In this document: piece after piece, positions 44,401 to 54,076 of the stretch
Layout: every line of letters begins with the position of its first letter
Position numbering within the stretch: the first letter of the stretch is position 1
DNA from: CALDTK01 sp965215115
GTDB lineage: Bacteria; Bacteroidota; Bacteroidia; Chitinophagales; Saprospiraceae
DNA: 64,000 nt
NCBI GenBank assembly: GCA_965215115.1
Contig: OZ244050.1
Coordinates: 682,001 to 746,000, forward strand
Reading direction: 5' to 3'
The notes under the pieces: generated by a model
What the model was told of the DNA's origin: nothing
Database searches by the model: none
Seen by the model: only the letters and a program-made list of their open reading frames with translations
Program-made: the position numbers and the translations under genes

Positions 44401-47400
44401 ATCTACGCCATCGGCATCTTCTCGGACAACAACTTCCCCAGGGAGCGACCCTACGACAAGGTACTCATCTACGACCCGGCGCGCGACCGCTGGTTCGACG
44501 GCCCGGCCCTCCCGGCGGGGCGAGTGCGGGGTTCGGCCGGGTGCGTGGCCTCGGGCGGGAAGCTCTACCTCGTCGGCGGGATCACCGACGGGCACTCGGC
44601 CGGCTGGAGCAACCAGCTCGACAGCTACGACCCGGCCACCGGGCAGTGGACCACCCTCGCCAACCTCCCCCAAGCCCGCGACCACTTCCACGCCGACGTC
44701 AAGGCCGGGAAGATATACGTGGTCGGGGGCCGGCGCTCGGGCCAGACCTCGACCTTCCTCCCAACCGTCCCCGAGGTGGACGTCTACGACATCGCGACCA
44801 ATACCTGGAACACGTGGCCCAACGCACTCCCGACGCAGCGCGCGGCGGCGGCCGTGGGCGTCGTGGGCGACGAACTCCTCGTGATCGGGGGCGAGCGCAA
44901 CGCCGGTGCCGCCAACGCCGACGTGGAGGCCCTCGACCTCGCGACGCGGACCTGGCGCAGGCTGGCCCCACTCAACCAGGGTCGGCACGGCACGCAGGCC
45001 ATCGTCAGCAACGGGGCCGTCTACGTGGCTTCGGGTTCGCCCAACCAGGGCGGCGGCAACACCCGCACGCAGGAGCGTTTCACGTTCGCGGGTACGGCCC
45101 CGGCGGTCGTGGGTCAGGTTTTGGCGAAAGCCGTCATCAGCGCGCCTTCCGGCAAAACCTTCACCGACGTGGCCGTAGGGGCCAGCGCCAGGCAGTCGGT
45201 CGAGATCGCGCACACCGGCGGCAACCAGGGGGCCGTCATCGAGAGCGTCCAGGTCAGCGGAGCGGGCTTCAGCGTCGTCGGCGGGGCGGGGGCCTGGCTG
45301 GGGCGGCTCGTGCGCCCGGGGGCTACGCAGAGCGTCGTGGTCGAGTTCGTGCGGACGGGTAATGCCGCGGCGACGGGCGAACTCCGCGTCGTGACCTCGG
45401 CCAGCGCCGCGGCCCTCGTCATCGTCCTGACGGCGCCCGCCGTGGCCACCGGCGGCGGCGGCGGCGCCGTGGCGAGCCTCTACCTCAACGCCGCGGGGCC
45501 CGCCGTGACGGCCGGGGGGCAGGCCTACGCGGCCGACCAGTACTTCTCCGCCGGTACGCAGGCCTCCAACTCCGGGGCGGGCGTGGCCATCGGCGGCACC
45601 AGCGCGGACGCGGTCTACCAGACTCACCGCTGGGCGACGGACGGGTTCGGCTACGACATCCCGCTCGCCAACGGCGCCTACGACGTGACGCTCAAGTTTG
45701 CCGAGACCTACTTCGCGAATACGGGCGGCGGGCCCAGCGGCCCGGGCCGGCGCGTGTTCTCGGTCGAGATCGAGGGCCAGCGCGTGCTCACCGACTTCGA
45801 CGTCAACGCCGTCACCGGGAGCACCGTACCCGTGGCCGTCGACCGCACGTTCGTTGTGACGGTGACCGGCGGCGTGCTCGACGTAGACTTCGTCAAGGGG
45901 CCGGCCAACAATCCGTTCGTCTCCGGGATCGTCGCGGTGCCGAGGCCCAGCGCCCCGGGGGCACCGCAGCTGTCGCTCAGCCCCGGCACCGTCGCCTTCC
46001 AGACCCAGGACCCCGGCACCACCAGTCCCGCCGTGACGGTCCGTGTCGCGAACGGCGGCCCGGCCGCGGCCGAGGTCGCGAGCGTGACGATCGGCGGGCC
46101 GCAGGCTTCGGCTTTCGCCAAAACCGGCGTCGATGTCGGCACCGTCATCGGCGCCGGGGCGGGCGCGGACTTGCGCGTCACCTTCGCGCCGCAGAGCGGG
46201 CAGCCCGCCGTGCAGACGGCCACCCTCACGATTAACTACACCGGCGGGCGCAGTGTCGCGCTCTCGCTCACGGGTGAGGTCCGCCAAAGCCCCCCCGGCG
46301 GCGGCACCGGCGCCGGGGGGGCCGACCTCGAGCTCCTCGCCTCGGCGACGACGCCCAACCCGCCGCAGTACACCGTGGGCAGTGGGCGCTTCACACTCCG
46401 CAACGCCGGTTCGGCGCAGGCCACGGACATCCGCGTGCGGCTGCTGCTGGCGAGCGACCTGGTCTTCGTCGGCGGCAACGAGGCCACCGTGTCGGTGGGG
46501 AGCTTCGACGCCTACGGGACGCGGGAGTGGACCGTCGGCACGCTCGCGGCCGGGGCCTCGGCGACGATCGACTACCGGATCTTCAACAAGAGCGCCGGCG
46601 CGCAGCGCGTCGAGGCATTCGTCTCGGCGCAGGGCGGCGGCGCCGACCGCGACTCCCGCCCGAGCGACGCGCCCGACGGCGAGGACGACAGCGCCTGCTT
46701 CGCGTTCAACGGGCAGGGCGTCTGCGGGGGCGCGAGCGCGGGCGGCACTGGACCGGGCACGGGGCCAGGCACCGGCCCGGGCGGCAACTCCTCGGCGGGC
46801 ACGGTGCCAGCGGGATTCCGCGGGGAGGCCGGCAGCCTCACCGTGGGCCAGGCCGACGGTGAGCAGTGGACGCGGATCACGTTCCGACAGTCGTACACGC
46901 GCCCGGTGGTCATCGCCCACCTGTCGACCTTCAACGGGGCGGCCCCCGCGCACGTACGCGTGCGCGCCGTGACGAGCACGAGCTGCGAGGTCCAGGTCGA
47001 GGAGTGGGACTACGACGACCAGGCGCACGTCGACGAGCGCGTGGACTACGTCGTCGTCGATGCCGGGCGCTACGACTTCGGCGGCGGTCGCGCGTGGGTG
47101 GCGGGGCGGCAAAGCCTCGCGGGCTGGACGCGTATCCCGGACGCGCCCGCCGGGGCCTTCGCGGCCCTCGCCACGGTGGCGAGCGTCAACGATGCCCGGG
47201 CCTGCGTCGTGCGCCAGCGCCGCAGCGGCGGCGGCGTGGACTTCCGCCTCCAGACCGAGGAGGCCGTCCCCGACGATCACGCCGCCGAAGAGGTGCACTA
47301 CCTCCTCGTGACCGCGGGCAGCGGGCAGCTCGACGGTGCCCCGTGGCTGAGCGTCCTCGGCGCCGATGAGCTCACGCACGTCGATCGCGCGTACGCGTAC

Positions 47401-48168
47401 GCGGTGGCTTTTGCGCCCGCGCCCGTGCTCCTGGCCGACATCCAGACCTTCGACGGCGGCGACGCGGCGAGCCTGCGGACGAAGTCTCCGTCGGCGAGTG
47501 GGTTCACGGCCTTCGTCGAGGAGGAGCAGAGCCGCGACGCTGAGCTCGGACACACCACCGAGGCGCTCGGGTACTTTGCCGTGGCCCCGGGCGTGTGGGG
47601 CGCGGGCACGACGGCGAGCCTGAGCCTGGGTGCCTTTGCCGCCGCGCCCGACCGCCACCGCGTCAAGACCTACTGGCCCGTGCGGCACACGGATGTCGCC
47701 GCCGGACTGGCCGGTTACACCGTGGAGCGTCGCGGGCCGGCGGGCGACTGGAAGGCCATCGCCGAGGTCGCGGTCGATCCGCGGGCCCCGGGCGCGGTGG
47801 CCCACGCCTACGATGACACCCCCCACCTCGGGGAGAATTACTACCGCCTGCGGACCCGCCTCTCCGACGGCACCTACCGCCTGAGCGCCGAGCGCGTCGT
47901 GGACTTCACCATCGACGCGGCCGCCGTGCGGCTCTACCCGAACCCCGCCAGCTTCGCCTACACGCTCTACGTCCCGCGGCTCACGGCCCACCCGCTCACG
48001 GTCCGCATCGCCAATACCCTCGGGCTGACCGTCCACGAGCGCATCAGCGAAGACCCCGCCGAGGAGTTCCTGGAGTTCGCGGCGGACCTACCCGTCGGGG
48101 CTTACTTCGTGGATGTGAGGCTCGGGGGCTTCCGTAGGGTGGTGCCGCTGATTATCGTGGGAGAGTAG
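41450..48168 (+). pseudogene. Giant T9SS-secreted multidomain protein, frame broken by a 146-bp tandem duplication
   Basis: A GTG start at 41450 gives a signal peptide (MSQILRLAAGLLCLCLPCFG); the first frame stops at 43636 and the second frame runs to 48168. Removing one copy of a perfect 146-bp tandem repeat (43484 onward) joins them into one 2190-residue protein. Domains in order: glucose-dehydrogenase/NHL-like propeller, Asp-rich calcium-binding stretch (DTDGDGFTNADEFQNGTDP), L-type beta-sandwich, five kelch repeats (for example GKLYLVGGITDGHSAGWSNQ), malectin-like domain, ASPM/Hydin-like Ig domain, DUF11-like domain, H-type-lectin-like domains, Fn3-like part and a type A sorting domain (LYPNPASFAYTLYVPRL). 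It should be a carbohydrate-binding surface protein. The break is either a very recent mutation or an assembly join error. Confidence 0.88.
43484..43779. repeat. Perfect 146-bp tandem duplication with GACC microhomology
   Basis: Positions 43484-43633 and 43630-43779 are identical over 150 bp and overlap by the four bases GACC. The unit length is not a multiple of three, so it shifts the frame of the giant secreted protein. Confidence 0.95.
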
Positions 48169-48286
48169 GGGCGGCGCTCGACGAGGCGCAGTCGGCCAAG
48201 ACTGTATCTCTACTGCGGGGTCTCGGGGACGAGGCTCGGGCAGAGTAACGGCGAGGTGGGGGTGAAGGCAGCGCGAAGGACGGTAG

Positions 48287-48301
48287 GGCTTTCGCCAAAA
48301 C
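48287..48301 (-). repeat. Mini-hairpin motif copy, consensus
   Basis: Exact consensus on the minus strand between the converging giant-protein gene and sigma-factor gene. Confidence 0.9.
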
Positions 48302-48381
48302 TACCTGTCGGTGCATGCGTCGGCGGTAGGGGGGCGAAAAGACGAAGACCACCCCCCGTCGATTATACCACCACGCCCCGC

Positions 48382-48942
48382 TCACCCGCAACACCGCGGC
48401 CGCACACCCATAATCCCGCCGCGGCCGTCGCGCTCGATCACGCAACAGGCGTCCGCGAGTTCCGCCAGGCGCGCCCGCGCCTGCTGTACTCGACTCTTGA
48501 CCGTGCTGTAGGGCAGTTGGCGCCGTTCGGCAAAACCGCGCTGCGATTCGCCACGCACGATCACCGCCTCGGCGGCCTCGCAGAGCAAGGGCGGCAAGAG
48601 TGCGATGCTGTGCCGCAGCCAGGCCACCAGTGAATCGACTGCCTTCTCGAGTTCGTCGCCTCCGGTGCCGGTAGCCGGCTCGGTTGCCACGGCGGCCGCG
48701 TAGTCCGCGAGGCGACGGGCGCGCGAGCGCTCCGCGCGCGCCGCGTCGATCGCCGTCGTACGTATGGTGCGCCGCAGGTAGCTCAGTTCTGCGCCGCGGT
48801 GCGAGAGCGTTTTGCGGTAACGCAGAAAACGCTGCAGGGCGTCGTGTAAGAGAACTGGGCGAGGGTCGTCTCGAGAGCCCGCGGAACCACTCCACTCGCG
48901 CAGGCTTATTTCAATGTCTATGAAAATCAACCCATTTGTCAA
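48382..48942 (-). CDS. ECF sigma factor, SigZ-like
   Basis: A 186-residue sigma-70-family factor. Region 2 is degenerate (LQRFLRYRKTLSHRGAELSYLRRTIRTTAIDAAR); region 4 is clear (RGFAERRQLPYSTVKSRVQQARARL), with a helix-turn-helix for the -35 element. The C-terminus ends in a Cys-rich tail (ACCVIERDGRG and PRCCG), as in SigZ-type factors, which may sense redox or metal. No anti-sigma gene is adjacent. The only long frame begins with TTG at 48942, inside a 16-bp palindrome. Motif copies at 48532 (GAAC loop) and 48809 (GCG/CGC stem) lie in the gene. Confidence 0.82.
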   Translation of the reverse strand: MTNGLIFIDIEISLREWSGSAGSRDDPRPVLLHDALQRFLRYRKTLSHRGAELSYLRRTIRTTAIDAARAERSRARRLADYAAAVATEPATGTGGDELEKAVDSLVAWLRHSIALLPPLLCEAAEAVIVRGESQRGFAERRQLPYSTVKSRVQQARARLAELADACCVIERDGRGGIMGVRPRCCG

Positions 48943-48974
48943 GAGTCACAGCAAAATCCTGTGACCCTTGACAA
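48936..48974. promoter_or_regulatory. 16-bp-arm inverted repeat at the sigma-factor start
   Basis: Arms 48936-48951 and 48959-48974 are complementary except for one base, around a 7-bp loop. The right-hand strand contains TTGACA. It may be an operator for the sigma gene or a transcript hairpin behind the glycosidase gene; there is no T run. Confidence 0.7.
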
Positions 48975-49082
48975 CTGCGATGACTTCACCTAAATTGAGT
49001 CGATCTCGCGGACGACGAACGTAGCCAGCGCCAACGCGAGGCGAGCCTCTCAAAATTATGGCTTCGTCCTCGCCGAAGACGT

Positions 49083-50996
49083 TTACCGTCCCGGCTCCTC
49101 GTAGTAGCCCTGTTCCAGCAGGGGAATGAATCCGAGCAGCCCACCCCACGAGTAAAAGCTGTCGCTGTTGCGTACGTCGTCCCCGGCGCCCGTGTCGGCG
49201 TTGTAGTTCTCGTGCACGCGTCGCTTGCCCGTCCACTCGTTCAGGATCAGCCGTGCCGACCGCTCGGCCAGCAGCGTCCTCGCCGCCGGGACATCGTAGT
49301 TGCGCAGCCCCATGTACACGAGGAAGTTCATCGGCGCCCAGATCCGACCGCGCCAGTAGGAGTTGTCCGCGTAGGCGGGATCGTTGCGCGCGATCGAGGG
49401 CAGCATCCACTCGCCGTAGAATTCAGCCGGATCGAGGAGGTGCTCCTCCACCATGCGCTCGGCCTGCGCCGGACTCGCGACCCGGCCAATGAGCGGGTAG
49501 AAATTCGTCGGCGCGAGGTGCTCGCTAAAGGCTCCGGTGACTAAGTTTTTATCCCTGAAGATACCCGTCTCCTCGTCCCACAACTCTTGCAGCTTGCTGC
49601 CGTACGCTTTGGCACGCGCGCCTAGCTCTTTCGCGTCTTCGGGTTTCCCCAAAACGATCGCGATGTCGCGCAGGTAATTGCAGTCGGCCACGTAGAGTCC
49701 CATCAGGCCCGCCGAGGCGAGTTCCAACATCTCGGTCTCCTTGTTATAGACCACTGAGTCGAACAGGGGTGAGTTATCCAGTCCCGATTCGTACTTCGCC
49801 GCCTGCAGACTGTTGCCCTTCATCCCGCGCGGGTGGGCGTCGGACCCCCAGGAAAGGTAGCCGCGGTTGTTGCGCTCCCGGTCCCACCAACGATTCCAGG
49901 TCAGCAGCTTGTCGTACACCCGCTCGAGGAACCACCGCTCCTGGTGTCGGTCGTAGATCAGCTTACACACCATACTCCCGACCGGCGGCTGCGAGCGGTC
50001 GAAGGACTTGAGCCCGTTGCTCGCCTCGAGGTTGGGTACGAAGCCCCGTTCGGTCAGGGCATCCGTAATGGCGATGGCATTCGAATAGGCCAACTCCTTA
50101 AAATCTAAAGAGGCCATCAGAGCCGCGAAGTAAGTATCCCAATCGAAGATGATGTACCCGCCCCACGCCTCGTTCCAGATCCTACTTACGGAGGCGATCC
50201 CGCGCTCGTTCTCGGCGTCGTAGATGAGGTTCCACGCCATTACCGACTGCATGGCTTCGTAGGCTTGCGCCAAAACCCCGTACGCCTCGATTGATCGCTG
50301 GTAGTCCGCCCGCCGCCGAGCGATGATGGCGGCCACCTCGTCCTCCGTCTTCGGTGCCCCTGTGTAGATCGCCACGCGCTGATCGGACAGGAACGAGAAG
50401 TACGGCGTCGGCAGCGGCAACGCGAACGCTTGGTCCTCCTGCGTCGCCGAGATCCGGTAGGTACTTTCGGCAAACGTCGCGGTGATGCCCGCGCTGTCCC
50501 GGCGCACGGTCCCGGGCTTGTTCCAGAGTACCCCCGTCTCGACCACGAGGACGTGCGGGAGCTCGGGCGACACCCGCGGGGTGTACAGCAGGTAAAAGTC
50601 GTCGCCGTCGGTAGCGGTCTCCACGCTTGCCGACTGCCCCTCCCAGGTGAGGTCGAGCTGGGTGTAGCTACCGTCGTAGGCGTGCTGCCCCGGCAAAATC
50701 TTCTCGGGGAAATTTACCTTCGGACTCGACACGTAGCTGTCGCGGAGCCAGTACGGTCCCCCGCGCCGCTTGCGGAACACCAATTGAATATTGAGCCCCT
50801 CGGGCATCTTGACGTGCGACAGTACACTGGGGTTGTTCCAAGTGTTCCAACCCTGCAGGAGGGACGCCTGCAGCTCAAGGTCGCGCGGCGCGGCCGACTG
50901 CGCCCACGCGAGTGGCGCGGCCGCCACCGAGATCAATACGAGCGCAAGGATTCGGCACCCGCGGGCGCCGCTGAGGACAAGTGATGAGTGCGTCAC
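49083..50996 (-). CDS. GH63/MGH-like glycoside hydrolase, exported
   Basis: A 637-residue exported enzyme (signal peptide 1-32, ending PLAWAQ) with an N-terminal beta-sandwich and a C-terminal (alpha/alpha)6 barrel of the mannosylglycerate hydrolase / GH63 type, recognised by GGYIIFDWDTYFAALMASLD, FVPNLEASNG, YLSWGSDAHPRGMKGNSLQA and YWRGRIWAPMNFLVYMGLR. Acid residues in FDWDTYF and the HENYNADTG region fit the catalytic pair of the clan. It would trim alpha-linked sugars such as mannosylglycerate- or trehalose-type substrates; the substrate is not certain. It is followed by the palindrome and the sigma-factor gene in the same direction. Motif copies 49641 and 50262 encode VLGK and VLAQ. Confidence 0.85.
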   Translation of the reverse strand: MTHSSLVLSGARGCRILALVLISVAAAPLAWAQSAAPRDLELQASLLQGWNTWNNPSVLSHVKMPEGLNIQLVFRKRRGGPYWLRDSYVSSPKVNFPEKILPGQHAYDGSYTQLDLTWEGQSASVETATDGDDFYLLYTPRVSPELPHVLVVETGVLWNKPGTVRRDSAGITATFAESTYRISATQEDQAFALPLPTPYFSFLSDQRVAIYTGAPKTEDEVAAIIARRRADYQRSIEAYGVLAQAYEAMQSVMAWNLIYDAENERGIASVSRIWNEAWGGYIIFDWDTYFAALMASLDFKELAYSNAIAITDALTERGFVPNLEASNGLKSFDRSQPPVGSMVCKLIYDRHQERWFLERVYDKLLTWNRWWDRERNNRGYLSWGSDAHPRGMKGNSLQAAKYESGLDNSPLFDSVVYNKETEMLELASAGLMGLYVADCNYLRDIAIVLGKPEDAKELGARAKAYGSKLQELWDEETGIFRDKNLVTGAFSEHLAPTNFYPLIGRVASPAQAERMVEEHLLDPAEFYGEWMLPSIARNDPAYADNSYWRGRIWAPMNFLVYMGLRNYDVPAARTLLAERSARLILNEWTGKRRVHENYNADTGAGDDVRNSDSFYSWGGLLGFIPLLEQGYYEEPGR

Positions 50997-51146
50997 AGAT
51001 CGACGGAGTTAGAGTGCGAGACGAAGACGGACCGCCCGACGCACACCGCCCAAAATGCTAGACGGTGCGCGCCGCCGGAGGGGTTCAAGTTAGTCTCGTA
51101 CCACCGCTTCCGCGCTACGCCCCCCCCTCAGGCCGCCCGCGCTGCC

Positions 51147-51288
51147 AGAGCGCCGTAGGTGCGACATCTGAGTGGCGGGGTGCGTGAGCGCCCCGCCTGA
51201 GTGGCGGGGTGCGTGAGCGCCCCGCCTGTGTGGCGGGCTGCGTGAGCGCCCCGCCCCTGAGTGGCGGGCTGCGCGAGCGCCCCGCCCC
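51147..51288. repeat. Dispersed element copy 2 with four 29-31-bp hairpin units
   Basis: The first 46 bp match 3323-3368. From 51170 on, the unit gagtggcggggtgcgtgagc plus nine to eleven bases is repeated four times; each unit folds into a 10-bp stem (one wobble) with a GTGA or GCGA tetraloop. Confidence 0.85.
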
Positions 51289-51290
51289 CT

Positions 51291-51989
51291 CTACGCGGAG
51301 ACAATTGAACCCCCGACACTCCGCCACCACCGCCGCCACCCCAGCCCCGCCAGAACCAAGAACACCGCATACTCCAGGCCCAGGAAGTAAATCCCCTTAC
51401 GGAAAAACAACCCGACGCACACCACGTCCACCGCGAGCCACAGCCACCAGGTCTCGACGCGCTTCTCGGCCAGGAGGTAGGTCGCCGCCACGCTCGCGGC
51501 GAGCACGAAACTGTCCACGTAGGGGTAGTCGGCCGCCGCGGAAAAATACGCAGGCAGCCACTCGTGCACGTGTGCGAACAAACCCCCGAACGCGAGTGTC
51601 CCGAGCGCGACGGCCAGCGCGGTTAGCCTTCGCTGGCCGGCCGTGAGGTAGGCGATCCTAAGTTTTGCGGACACGCGTCCCTCCCCGGTCTCTCCGACGC
51701 TCGCTCCCCTCCCCCACGACCACCACCCGTACGCCGTCACCGCCAGGAAAAAGACCTGCAGCGACATGTCGGCGTACAACTGGACCTGGTAGAACAGGGC
51801 GAACAGGCACACCACATTGACCACGCCCGTCGGCCACGTCCAAACGTTGGCCCGCGTCGCGAGCCAGACCGAGGCCAGCCCGGCGAGCGTCCCGACCAAC
51901 TCGACGTAGCTCAGCGGGTAGCCCAGCGGCGTGCCCACGGTCCGCTCGATGTCGAACAGGTCGGTGACGGCGGTGACGAACGCGCTCAC
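51291..51989 (-). CDS. pnuC: PnuC-family vitamin transporter
   Basis: A 232-residue inner-membrane facilitator of nicotinamide riboside (or thiamine, in the PnuT branch). Seven transmembrane segments and the family stretch WTWPTGVVNVVCLFALFYQV followed by QLYADMSLQVFF are clear. The GTG start overlaps the stop of the upstream TonB receptor as GTGA, so the two are translationally coupled and most likely transport the same vitamin. NadR at 20 kb makes nicotinamide riboside a plausible ligand; no thiamine riboswitch was seen upstream of the receptor gene. Motif copies 51394 and 51662 lie inside. Confidence 0.88.
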   Translation of the reverse strand: MSAFVTAVTDLFDIERTVGTPLGYPLSYVELVGTLAGLASVWLATRANVWTWPTGVVNVVCLFALFYQVQLYADMSLQVFFLAVTAYGWWSWGRGASVGETGEGRVSAKLRIAYLTAGQRRLTALAVALGTLAFGGLFAHVHEWLPAYFSAAADYPYVDSFVLAASVAATYLLAEKRVETWWLWLAVDVVCVGLFFRKGIYFLGLEYAVFLVLAGLGWRRWWRSVGGSIVSA

Positions 51990-54001
51990 AGGCGGTAGCT
52001 CAGGCTCGCGAACACGTGCGCCGGCGCCTGCGCGAAGTACTTGGCCGTGCCGTCGAAGTCCACGTAGCCGTGGTTGCGGACGTCGGCGCCGAGGAGGTTG
52101 TTGACGAACAGCGTGGCCCGCAGAGCCCCGAAATTATAAGCAAAACGGGCGTTGACGAGCGCGTAACCGTCGAGCACCACGGCGTTGGCGAAGTCTAGGT
52201 AGGACTCGCCCTGGTAGCGCAGCAGCAGCGAAGCCTCCAGCGCACCCACGCGGTAGCGGAGTTCCTGGTTGACGATGAGCGCGGGCGTGAGCACGGGCGC
52301 GAAGGTGACCCCGCCCTCGCGGATGCGGCTGCGGTTCAGGGCGCTGTTGTTGATCAGACGCCAGCGCCCGGGGGGGCGGTAGTCGACCGTGAGCTCGAGG
52401 CCCGCGCGGTAGCTGTCCTCGACGCCGTCGGTGAGGGCCAGCCCGTTGGGACCGAACTGCCCGTTGAGCACGATCTCGTTCGCGAAGGCCATGTAGTAGG
52501 CGTTGACGTCGAGGCGGAGGCGGTCGCGGCGCAGGCGCAGGCCGAGTTCCTGGTCGACGACGCGTTCGGCGCGCGTCGATCCGGTGATGGCGCGGCCGAG
52601 GTCGTCGGCCGGCAGGTCGTCGTTGCCGAGGAAGATGTCGTTGCGCGTCGGCTCGCGGCCGGTGGCGCCGATGCTGTAGTAGGCTACGAGCCCCTCGCGC
52701 AGCTGTGCACTCGCGCCGAGTTTCGGGTTGACGAAGGTCCAGTCGAGAGTTTCGAGGGCGACGCTCCCGCGGTAGTCGAAGGCCACGTGCCGCACCTGCA
52801 CGTCGGCGAAGAGTTCGACGGCCCCGAGGGCGTAGGTGGTTTTGGCGAAAGCCGCCCCCTCCCACTTGTGGCCCGTGTTGCGGTAGAGCTCCCCGGCGCT
52901 GCGCTCGCTGCCGAGGTGGCGCCGCCGGTAGGTGTTGGCGTGGAGACCCGTCGTGAGGGCGAGCGAGCCGCGCGTGAGGCGGTGGTTGACGGCCGCCCCG
53001 ACGAGGCCCGAGCGGAAATCGTAGCGGTACATCTCCGGCGTCGACTCGAGGCCGATGAAATTATTGAGGTCGAAGTCGTAGCCCCCGTCGAGGACGGTGC
53101 CGTACACGCTCGACTGCAGCGTACTGCGCGGATTGAGCCGCAGGGTGTTGCGCACCTGCCCAAAGGCCTGCACGAAGCGGTCGTCCTCGGCGCCGTTGGC
53201 ATTGACGCGGCGGTTGCGCCGCAGGAGACTATCGGACACCCCGATCCACGCCAGTTGATTGGCCTGCCGCCCCACCATCGCCGTCGCGCGCCACACCGAG
53301 CGCCGCCCGACGAGGTTGCCGCTCAGCAGCGCGGACGTGGAGACGTTGCGCGAGCGCTCGGTGTAGCCGTCGGAGCCGAGTTGCGAAACCCGTGCGTACA
53401 GCGAGCGGCCGCGGTCGAGCCCGGTGTGGTGCTCGACGTACGCCCGGTAGGTACCGTAGCTGCCGTAGCCCGCGCCGACTTCCGTGCGCCGCGGGGCCGA
53501 GGCCTCCGGGCCCGAGAGTTGGATCGACCCGGCGTAGCTCGCGACCCCGACCTGCGTCGTGCCCACCCCGCGCTGGATCTGCACGGCGCTCGCCGAGTTG
53601 AGCAGGTCGACGTAGTTCGAGAAGTAGGCGCCCTGGTCCTCGGGCTCGTTGAGGGGCATGCCGTCGAGCGAGACGTTGACGCGCGTCTGGTCGATGCCGC
53701 GGAGGCGGTAGTACGCGTAGCCGTTGGACAGCCCACCGTCGGAGTAGTAGGTGAAGGACGGGGTCTCGCTCAGGAGGGCGGCCGGCTCCTGGCCGTAGCT
53801 GCGGGCCTCGAGCTCGGCGGCGGGTAGGTTGAGGTAGGTGACGGGCGTACGCGCGTCGGCGCGGGCGGTGATGTCGGCTTTCGCCAAAACTTGCACCGTG
53901 TCGGGCGGCGCCGCGGCGGCGGGTGAGGTCTGGGCCTGCGCCGAAACCCCAACGTGAAAACAGGATGCGAGCAGGGCCAACGAGAGGCAGGGGCGGTGCA
54001 T
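51986..54001 (-). CDS. TonB-dependent receptor coupled to PnuC
   Basis: A 671-residue outer-membrane receptor with a signal peptide (MHRPCLSLALLASCFHVGVSAQ), a plug domain (about 35-160: VTYLNLPAAELEARSYGQEP, INQTRVNVSLDGMPLNEPED-like loop, VQIQRGVGTTQVGVASYAGS) and a 22-strand barrel ending in FASLSYRL. It lacks the carboxypeptidase-like N-terminal domain. The start at 54001 is preferred over the ATG at 54025 because a TATATTTG -7 box ends at 54030, which would place the latter at the transcription start. It shares an operon with pnuC and probably imports that vitamin. Motif copies at 52839 and 53876 encode FAKT and VLAKA. Confidence 0.9.
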   Translation of the reverse strand: MHRPCLSLALLASCFHVGVSAQAQTSPAAAAPPDTVQVLAKADITARADARTPVTYLNLPAAELEARSYGQEPAALLSETPSFTYYSDGGLSNGYAYYRLRGIDQTRVNVSLDGMPLNEPEDQGAYFSNYVDLLNSASAVQIQRGVGTTQVGVASYAGSIQLSGPEASAPRRTEVGAGYGSYGTYRAYVEHHTGLDRGRSLYARVSQLGSDGYTERSRNVSTSALLSGNLVGRRSVWRATAMVGRQANQLAWIGVSDSLLRRNRRVNANGAEDDRFVQAFGQVRNTLRLNPRSTLQSSVYGTVLDGGYDFDLNNFIGLESTPEMYRYDFRSGLVGAAVNHRLTRGSLALTTGLHANTYRRRHLGSERSAGELYRNTGHKWEGAAFAKTTYALGAVELFADVQVRHVAFDYRGSVALETLDWTFVNPKLGASAQLREGLVAYYSIGATGREPTRNDIFLGNDDLPADDLGRAITGSTRAERVVDQELGLRLRRDRLRLDVNAYYMAFANEIVLNGQFGPNGLALTDGVEDSYRAGLELTVDYRPPGRWRLINNSALNRSRIREGGVTFAPVLTPALIVNQELRYRVGALEASLLLRYQGESYLDFANAVVLDGYALVNARFAYNFGALRATLFVNNLLGADVRNHGYVDFDGTAKYFAQAPAHVFASLSYRL

Positions 54002-54029
54002 GAGCCGTAGGTTTTGCGTAAACATGACG

Positions 54030-54037
54030 CAAATATA
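54030..54037 (-). promoter_or_regulatory. Bacteroidota-type -7 box TATATTTG of the receptor-pnuC operon
   Basis: The minus strand reads TATATTTG (consensus TAnnTTTG), about 30 bp before the chosen start codon, in the 75-bp gap to the divergent hydrolase gene. Confidence 0.5.
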
Positions 54038-54076
54038 CACTACTCGCGCAATCGCGCCGCCCCTACCTTCCCTCCC

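Noticed and set aside
43591..48036. Minus-strand ORF of 1481 residues
   Set aside because: It is antisense to the giant secreted protein, whose kelch, malectin and sorting domains are unambiguous.
54002..54076. TPP riboswitch upstream of the TonB-pnuC operon, as in PnuT operons
   Set aside because: The gap is only 75 bp and shows none of the conserved TPP-aptamer sequence.
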